Assembly: GCA_045637775.1 (NCBI GenBank)
Contig: JAZUAC010000039.1
Location: 1 to 29,014, forward strand
Source of the DNA: UMGS172 sp045637775
GTDB taxonomy: Bacteria > Bacillota > Clostridia > Oscillospirales > Acutalibacteraceae
Length of the DNA stretch: 29,014 nt
Reading direction: 5' to 3'
Position numbers and translations under genes: made by a program. The notes under the pieces are model-generated. The model saw only the letters and a program-made list of their open reading frames with translations, was not told where the DNA came from and did no database searches. Every line of letters starts with the position of its first letter. Position 1 is the first letter of the stretch. Below, one piece after another: positions 24,827 through 29,014 of the stretch.

Positions 24827-25681
24827 TTACAGCAAGGTTGCAACACAGATGCCTAAAATAACAATCAATGCACAAACAAGCCTTTTGACAAACTGCTTTT
24901 CCTTGAAGAACAACCTACCCGTAAGCACCGTTACAATAACCGACGATTGTTTTATAAGCGTCATTATCGTGACCTGACTCTGGGGGTCCTCATTAGCAAT
25001 AAACAAAGCACGGTCACCCGCAATCAGCAAAGCACTCAGTATCGCAATCCAATAGTTGGTTTTTACGGTTTTGATACTGATGGGTATTCGTTTTGCCAAT
25101 ATGTAAGCACCGTAAAGCACTGTCAGATAAAGCATAAACCAAAACTGCAATTGTGATGAATCAATTTCTCCCATGCTGAGCAGTTTTTTGTCCATAACAC
25201 CCGAAATCGAGTTTAAAAGGCATGCCAAAACCGACAACACAAGGAATTTCACCTTTACCTTTTCGTCTGCTCCGTTGTTGCCCAAATTGACGATAACTAT
25301 GCCCGAAAGCACCAAAAATAGACCTACTCCCTTTGACCAGTTCATATTTTCACCCAAAAACATTAGGGCCAATAAGGTTGAAAATATCATTCTCGCCGAG
25401 TCCATGATACCGTAAAAACTTACAGGCATCTTTTTGATGGACGAAAAGGTGAATATCCAAGCCAAAAAGATTACAAACGACTTTATAAATATCCACAAGT
25501 GGTAAATCGATGGCATTCCCAAAACATTGTGTGAAAACGGAACGGTCATTAAAAATGCAAGCGCCGTGTGGAAAAACAGTACCTCCATTGTACTGCTTTG
25601 TTGCAAAGCTTTCTTTTTCAAAGCGTCTCTGGCACCTTTTGCAACGCCATAAAACGCCACAAGCAAAACCCACATTCCCAT
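24827..25681 (-). CDS. DMT-superfamily transporter (EamA type)
   Basis: A 284-residue integral membrane protein made of about ten hydrophobic helices in two halves (the EamA duplication): MGMWVLLVAFYGVAKGARDA at the start, FGIMDSARM-like and ISGVMDKKLL segments, and a C-terminal VTVLTGRLFFKEKQFVKRLV followed by one last helix, a signature of the family. It likely exports or imports a small metabolite. The frame opens at 25729, but a strong terminator for the preceding gene lies inside that extension (25700-25739), so ATG at 25681 is chosen, with AGTGGTG close upstream. A promoter of its own was not clear. Confidence 0.85.
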   Translation of the reverse strand: MGMWVLLVAFYGVAKGARDALKKKALQQSSTMEVLFFHTALAFLMTVPFSHNVLGMPSIYHLWIFIKSFVIFLAWIFTFSSIKKMPVSFYGIMDSARMIFSTLLALMFLGENMNWSKGVGLFLVLSGIVIVNLGNNGADEKVKVKFLVLSVLACLLNSISGVMDKKLLSMGEIDSSQLQFWFMLYLTVLYGAYILAKRIPISIKTVKTNYWIAILSALLIAGDRALFIANEDPQSQVTIMTLIKQSSVIVTVLTGRLFFKEKQFVKRLVCALIVILGICVATLL

Positions 25682-25699
25682 TTTAACACCACTTTTCAA

Positions 25700-25739
25700 C
25701 AAAAAATCATTTCGAACACCCTTTGGCATCCGAAATGAT
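25700..25739 (-). terminator. Intrinsic terminator of the LOG-type gene
   Basis: Minus strand: arms 25731-25739 and 25706-25714 pair over 9 bp with a 16-nt loop, followed by six U's. It ends transcription 25 nt after the 25765 stop and supports the later start of the transporter gene. Confidence 0.82.
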
Positions 25740-25764
25740 ATTTTAATACATATTACTCTTTAAA

Positions 25765-26322
25765 TCAAGCGTTTTGCTCAATATAATCTAAAATTTCCTC
25801 AACACTTTCGCTTACGAACAACAGATTTTTCACACTTTCCTTTATAAAACCTGCTTCTACACCGTCGTGAAGAACCTTTAAAAGGCTGTCATAGTATCCG
25901 TTTGTGTTGAGCACCGCCATTGGCTTTTTGTGCTGATTCAAATTTTTAAGTGTCAGCATTTCAAATAACTCATCATAGGTGCCGATTCCACCCGGAGTGA
26001 TAACAAATCCATCAGCCATTTCGTCAAGCAGTTTTTTACGTTCACGCATGGTATCGGTCTCAATATATTCGTCAATAGCATTAAACAAAAGTCCGTCAAC
26101 ATGCTTTCCGTCCTCGGTGAAGAAATCGGGAACTATACCGGTTATCTTAACACCGCCTTGACGGTGCACACCGCGTGCAACAGCACCCATAAGACCGCCG
26201 CCACCACCGCCAAAAATCAGATTATGACCGCGTTTTGCCATCTGGGCTCCCAATTTTTCGCCCGCATCGATAAAGCTCTTATCAATCAAATCACTCGCGG
26301 CTCCGTATACGCATAGATTCAT
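25765..26322 (-). CDS. LOG-family protein (TIGR00730 type nucleotide 5'-monophosphate phosphoribohydrolase)
   Basis: A 185-residue Rossmann-fold protein with GGGGGGLMGAVA near residue 39 and the catalytic ITPGGIGTYDELFE (PGGxGTxxE) near residue 115. This family was once called lysine decarboxylase, but known members cleave the N-glycosidic bond of nucleoside 5'-monophosphates. Bacterial members without plant contact probably act in nucleotide salvage or repair. An ATG at 26340 is in frame, but AAGGAG lies 8 nt before 26322, so that start is used. It is single, divergent from pssA and closed by its own terminator. No strong promoter was seen in the 26341-26440 region. Confidence 0.88.
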   Translation of the reverse strand: MNLCVYGAASDLIDKSFIDAGEKLGAQMAKRGHNLIFGGGGGGLMGAVARGVHRQGGVKITGIVPDFFTEDGKHVDGLLFNAIDEYIETDTMRERKKLLDEMADGFVITPGGIGTYDELFEMLTLKNLNQHKKPMAVLNTNGYYDSLLKVLHDGVEAGFIKESVKNLLFVSESVEEILDYIEQNA

Positions 26323-26467
26323 AAACACGACTCCTTTCATGAATCAACTGTGCCTTTTAACCTTATTCTACATTAAGTTTAATATAATATGCCGAAAAAA
26401 TCAATAATATTACCCATATATTTTACCACTTTACAAAAAATTTACTCTTCCCTTTTTGAAAACTTTG

Positions 26468-26476
26468 TGTTATACT
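26468..26476 (+). promoter_or_regulatory. Possible extended -10 promoter of pssA-psd
   Basis: TGT followed by TATACT (26471-26476), an extended -10 element. No good -35 at 17 bp. RNA would start about 50 nt before pssA. Confidence 0.4.
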
Positions 26477-26532
26477 ATTGTTAGTAATATGTCGAATTAT
26501 GTTTTTTAGTATTTTCTGAAAGGATATTTCCG

Positions 26533-27183
26533 ATGTTAGGTTTTTATAATTATACTGTTATACTTACATATCTCTCATTGTGCTCCGGTTTGACGGGTAT
26601 CTGGTTCTGCATGACAGGCCACCCCGTTATCGCATCGCTTTGCCTTTTATTCTCCGGACTTTGTGATGCTTTCGACGGTCGTGTTGCCCGAATGAGAAAA
26701 CAGAGCACCGAACAGGAAAAGCGCTTTGGCATCCAGCTCGACTCTTTGTGTGACCTTGTTTGCTTTGGTGTATTGCCTTGCTTTATTGGTTATGCTGCAG
26801 GTATGACTGAGGTTTACTACATTCCTGTTTTCTGTTTGTTCACCTTGGCAGCACTCATCCGCTTGGCATACTTCAATGTCACCGAGGAAGAGCGTCAGCA
26901 AAAGACCACCGAAAAGCGCAAGAATTATCAAGGCTTGCCCGTAACCTCGTCTTCGCTCATATTCCCCGCTTTTATCATGTTGATATTCATTGACACGATA
27001 AAGTACAATTATATGGAGTATATCTATCTTGCAGTTCTTTTGATTACCGCAACACTCTTTGTTGTCAAAAGCCTCAAGATTAAAAAGCCCGGATTTAAGG
27101 GAATTATGACCATGGTTGCCTTTGGCGGTATCATCGCTGCCGTTTTGGCATTCTTCTTCATTAAGAACGTTTTGTTGAAATGA
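26533..27183 (+). CDS. pssA: CDP-diacylglycerol-serine O-phosphatidyltransferase
   Basis: Makes phosphatidylserine from CDP-diacylglycerol and serine in the membrane. The 216-residue protein has several hydrophobic helices and the CDP-alcohol phosphotransferase motif DGRVAR...G...D...D (DAFDGRVARMRK then FGIQLDSLCD). Its neighbour, phosphatidylserine decarboxylase, overlaps by 4 nt (ATGA), which identifies the CDP-alcohol acceptor as serine, not glycerol phosphate. AAAGGA lies 8 nt before the ATG. The two genes form a phosphatidylethanolamine operon. Confidence 0.9.
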   Translation: MLGFYNYTVILTYLSLCSGLTGIWFCMTGHPVIASLCLLFSGLCDAFDGRVARMRKQSTEQEKRFGIQLDSLCDLVCFGVLPCFIGYAAGMTEVYYIPVFCLFTLAALIRLAYFNVTEEERQQKTTEKRKNYQGLPVTSSSLIFPAFIMLIFIDTIKYNYMEYIYLAVLLITATLFVVKSLKIKKPGFKGIMTMVAFGGIIAAVLAFFFIKNVLLK

Positions 27184-28028
27184 GAACTACCGAAAGTATA
27201 AATAAAAGCGGAGCAGGCTCGCTCCGCTTTTTGTATAACACCGCGGTCGGAAGGGTTCTTCTCCGCCCGTTAATATGTAAGCCTATTTCCTCTATCTCAG
27301 GCTGGTTTATGGATCGCCGTGTGTCTGCTTGGTTTGTTAAAGGCTTTATCAAGTCCAACTGCATTGACATGAGCGATTATGAGGAAAGAAAGTTCCGCTC
27401 GTTTAACGACTTCTTCACAAGAGGTTTAAAAGAAGGCGCACGACCTGTGCCAAACGGTGAAAATGATTTTGTAAGCCCTGCCGATGCAAGACTTTCGGTT
27501 TATGACATTACTCCCGAGCGTTATTTCACTGTAAAGGGTGTTGACTACACAATAGCCGACCTTTTGGAAAACAATGAGCTTGCCAAAAGGTTTGACGGCG
27601 GTAAATGTCTTATTTTCCGTTTGGCGGTTGACAATTACCACCGCTACGGCTGGTGTGCCGACGGCGAGGCCGGAGCTCCCGTACGCATAAAGGGTAAATA
27701 CCACACTGTTCAGCCCATTGCCATGCGCCGCTTCCCTATTTTCAGGGAAAACGTGCGTGAATACACCGTGATTGAAACCGAAAAGTTCGGCACAGTTGTT
27801 CAAATTGAGGTTGGTGCCTTGATGGTCGGACGTATTGTTAATAACGATAAGAACGGTTGTACATCCAAAAAAGGTACAGAAAAAGGCAAGTTTGAGTTTG
27901 GCGGCTCAACGGTCGTTGTGCTGATTGAAAAAGATAAGGTCAACCTTGATGATGAGTTCATCCAAAACACTAAAAACGACCTTGAAACCAATGTAAAATA
28001 CGGCGAAAAGATCGGAACAAGAATTTAA
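27180..28028 (+). CDS. psd: Phosphatidylserine decarboxylase proenzyme
   Basis: Decarboxylates phosphatidylserine to phosphatidylethanolamine. The 282-residue proenzyme must cut itself to form a pyruvoyl group; the site is in FGGSTVVVL, with Ser243 as the residue that becomes pyruvoyl (GGST instead of the E. coli LGST). Other family signs are FNDFFTRGLKEGARP, FVSPADAR, the LAVDNYHRYGW active-site His region and EVGALMVGRI. It has no clear N-terminal membrane helix. It overlaps pssA by 4 nt and is closed by a terminator right after the stop. Confidence 0.94.
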   Translation: MRTTESINKSGAGSLRFLYNTAVGRVLLRPLICKPISSISGWFMDRRVSAWFVKGFIKSNCIDMSDYEERKFRSFNDFFTRGLKEGARPVPNGENDFVSPADARLSVYDITPERYFTVKGVDYTIADLLENNELAKRFDGGKCLIFRLAVDNYHRYGWCADGEAGAPVRIKGKYHTVQPIAMRRFPIFRENVREYTVIETEKFGTVVQIEVGALMVGRIVNNDKNGCTSKKGTEKGKFEFGGSTVVVLIEKDKVNLDDEFIQNTKNDLETNVKYGEKIGTRI

Positions 28029-28035
28029 TTTTTTT

Positions 28036-28057
28036 AAGGAGAACAACGGTTCTCCTT
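28036..28057 (+). terminator. Intrinsic terminator of the pssA-psd operon
   Basis: 9-bp perfect stem (28036-28044/28049-28057) with an AACG tetraloop, followed by TTTCTTTT. It starts 7 nt after the psd stop. Confidence 0.92.
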
Positions 28058-28117
28058 TTTCTTTTGAAAAAAATCAAATATATTGTGTCGAAACCTCACT
28101 AAAACCGCAAAATGTAC

Positions 28118-28146
28118 TTGACATATAGTGTATTTAGATATAAAAT
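28118..28146 (+). promoter_or_regulatory. Strong promoter of rny
   Basis: TTGACA (28118-28123), 17 bp, TAAAAT (28141-28146); RNA start near 28153, leader of about 130 nt. Confidence 0.82.
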
Positions 28147-28152
28147 ATAAAA

Positions 28153-28285
28153 GGATGTATAGATGCATTTATTCACATTGGCGAAGTGAATAATGCTTTT
28201 TATAACCCCGGCTGACCCGCGGCCGGCACCAGGTCTTTTGTGACCTACTCAACGCGGTTATTATATATAAGGAGGTACCGAAATC
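28153..28285 (+). promoter_or_regulatory. Structured leader of rny
   Basis: Two units are seen. First, a bulged 11-bp hairpin, 28165-28176 with 28186-28196 (9-nt loop), followed by five T's (28197-28201), which looks like an intrinsic terminator right after the promoter. Second, a possible three-way junction closed by 28202-28207/28256-28261, with arms 28208-28212/28222-28226 and 28231-28235/28242-28246. The AAGGAGG ribosome site follows 8 nt after the closing stem. I could not match it to a known riboswitch. RNase E is known to control its own mRNA through the leader; the same for RNase Y is only an analogy. Confidence 0.5.
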
Positions 28286-29014
28286 ATGTGGTACATCATT
28301 GAAGGTGTCGCCGCTGTTGTCGTAGCCGCTATTGCATTTGTGCTTGGCTGCGCACACCGCCGCCGCACCGCAGAAGCCGCTATCGGCTCTGCAGAAGATG
28401 AAGCCAGACGCATTCTCAATGACGCCATGAAGAATGCCGAGGCCAAGAAAAAAGAAGCAATTTTAGAAGCAAAAGATGAAATCATCAAATCGAGAAACGA
28501 GACTGAGAAGGAGCTCCGTGAACGCAGAGCAGAGGTTCAGCGTCAGGAACACCGCATCCAACAGAAGGAAGAATCGTTGGACAGAAAGGTCGAAAATCTC
28601 GAGGTAAAGGAAAACAAAATAGCCGAGAGAGCTAAGGTTGTTGAGGAACGCCTCCAGGAAGCCGAACAGCTTAAAAAGAGCCAGTTTGACATGTTGGAGA
28701 AGATTTCGGGCTTTACCGCCGATCAGGCAAAAGCTCAGCTCCTCAATATGCTTGACGGTGAACTTCAGCACGAAAAGGCTTTGAAGATTACCGAGTATGA
28801 GCAGCAGATCAAAGAAGAGTCTGACCAGAAGGCTCGCGAGCTTATCTCGATGGCTATTCAACGCTGTGCAGCTGACCACTCGTCCGAAGCTACCGTTTCG
28901 GTTGTGGCACTGCCCAATGACGAAATGAAGGGTCGAATCATCGGCCGTGAGGGACGTAATATCCGTGCCCTCGAAACTGCAACGGGTGTTGACCTTATTA
29001 TTGACGATACTCCC
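28286..29014 (+). CDS. rny: Ribonuclease Y, partial (C-terminal part outside window)
   Basis: Membrane-anchored endoribonuclease that starts mRNA decay in Firmicutes. The 243 visible residues show one N-terminal membrane span (about 3-22), a long charged coiled coil (about 30-170; many Glu, Lys, Arg), and the start of the KH RNA-binding domain (VALPNDEMKGRIIGREGRNI with the GxxG loop). The HD catalytic domain lies beyond the right edge. ATG at 28286 has AAGGAGG (28269-28275) upstream. It has its own strong promoter and a structured leader. Confidence 0.95.
   Translation, partial: MWYIIEGVAAVVVAAIAFVLGCAHRRRTAEAAIGSAEDEARRILNDAMKNAEAKKKEAILEAKDEIIKSRNETEKELRERRAEVQRQEHRIQQKEESLDRKVENLEVKENKIAERAKVVEERLQEAEQLKKSQFDMLEKISGFTADQAKAQLLNMLDGELQHEKALKITEYEQQIKEESDQKARELISMAIQRCAADHSSEATVSVVALPNDEMKGRIIGREGRNIRALETATGVDLIIDDTP

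Noticed and set aside
25682..25729. 16-residue N-terminal extension of the transporter
   Set aside because: This stretch carries the terminator hairpin and U-run of the preceding gene and has no ribosome site.
27900..27911. GGST instead of LGST at the psd self-cleavage site
   Set aside because: The Gly-Ser pair needed for cleavage is intact and GGST-type sites occur in other members of the family, so this is not evidence of a defect.

Overview
The window looks like a chromosomal stretch from an anaerobic, low-to-mid GC Firmicute of the class Clostridia, probably the Oscillospiraceae/Ruminococcaceae group. The reasons are: an S10 ribosomal operon that starts with rpsJ, RNase Y, a split cobalamin methionine synthase, an archaeal-type prolyl-tRNA synthetase with a C-terminal Cys cluster, strong AGGAGG ribosome sites, TTGACA/TATAAT promoters at 17 bp spacing, and lipoprotein signals. 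The host is inferred; no rRNA or tRNA gene is present to fix it.

Layout. 1-1.76 kb (minus strand): start of the S10 operon (rpsJ, rplC, start of rplD) behind a strong promoter and a leader of about 275 nt rich in hairpins. 1.9-2.8 kb: a TIM-barrel sugar isomerase/epimerase with its own promoter and terminator. 2.87-5.19 kb (minus): proS followed by a Ser-rich, membrane-anchored surface protein. 5.25-7.8 kb (minus): an unknown lipoprotein and a lipoprotein serpin. 8.0-8.3 kb (minus): acpP, with a perfect 16-bp palindrome over its probable promoter. 8.3-13.5 kb (plus): shikimate/chorismate operon aroE-aroK-aroB-aroA-aroC-chorismate mutase, genes overlapping or tightly packed, with an internal promoter before aroB. 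13.5-16.75 kb (plus): two LytR-CpsA-Psr (LCP) proteins, a PqqD-like small protein and a soluble signal-peptidase-like protein. 16.8-20.6 kb (plus): metF, a stand-alone MetH reactivation domain, and metH without that domain. 20.6-22.5 kb (plus): a GH16 lipoprotein with a duplicated N-terminal region. 22.5-25.7 kb (minus): DMT-type transporter, FAD-dependent oxidoreductase and a CE2-like SGNH esterase. 25.7-26.3 kb (minus): LOG-type nucleotide phosphoribohydrolase. 26.5-28.1 kb (plus): pssA-psd for phosphatidylethanolamine. 28.1 kb to the end (plus): rny (RNase Y), cut by the window edge, behind a structured leader.

How genes work together. The aro genes carry DAHP to chorismate and prephenate, except that DAHP synthase and 3-dehydroquinate dehydratase are not here. 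metF, the reactivase and metH form one module that makes methyl-THF and uses it to methylate homocysteine. pssA-psd make PE from CDP-diacylglycerol. GH16 and the convergent esterase cluster suggest extracellular glycan use. The LCP pair with PqqD/peptidase-like partners is probably a cell-envelope module of unclear purpose. The most unexplained items are the PqqD/S26-like pair, the leaders before rpsJ, the LCP genes and rny, and the lipoprotein serpin. No CRISPR, insertion sequence, phage or tRNA gene was seen.
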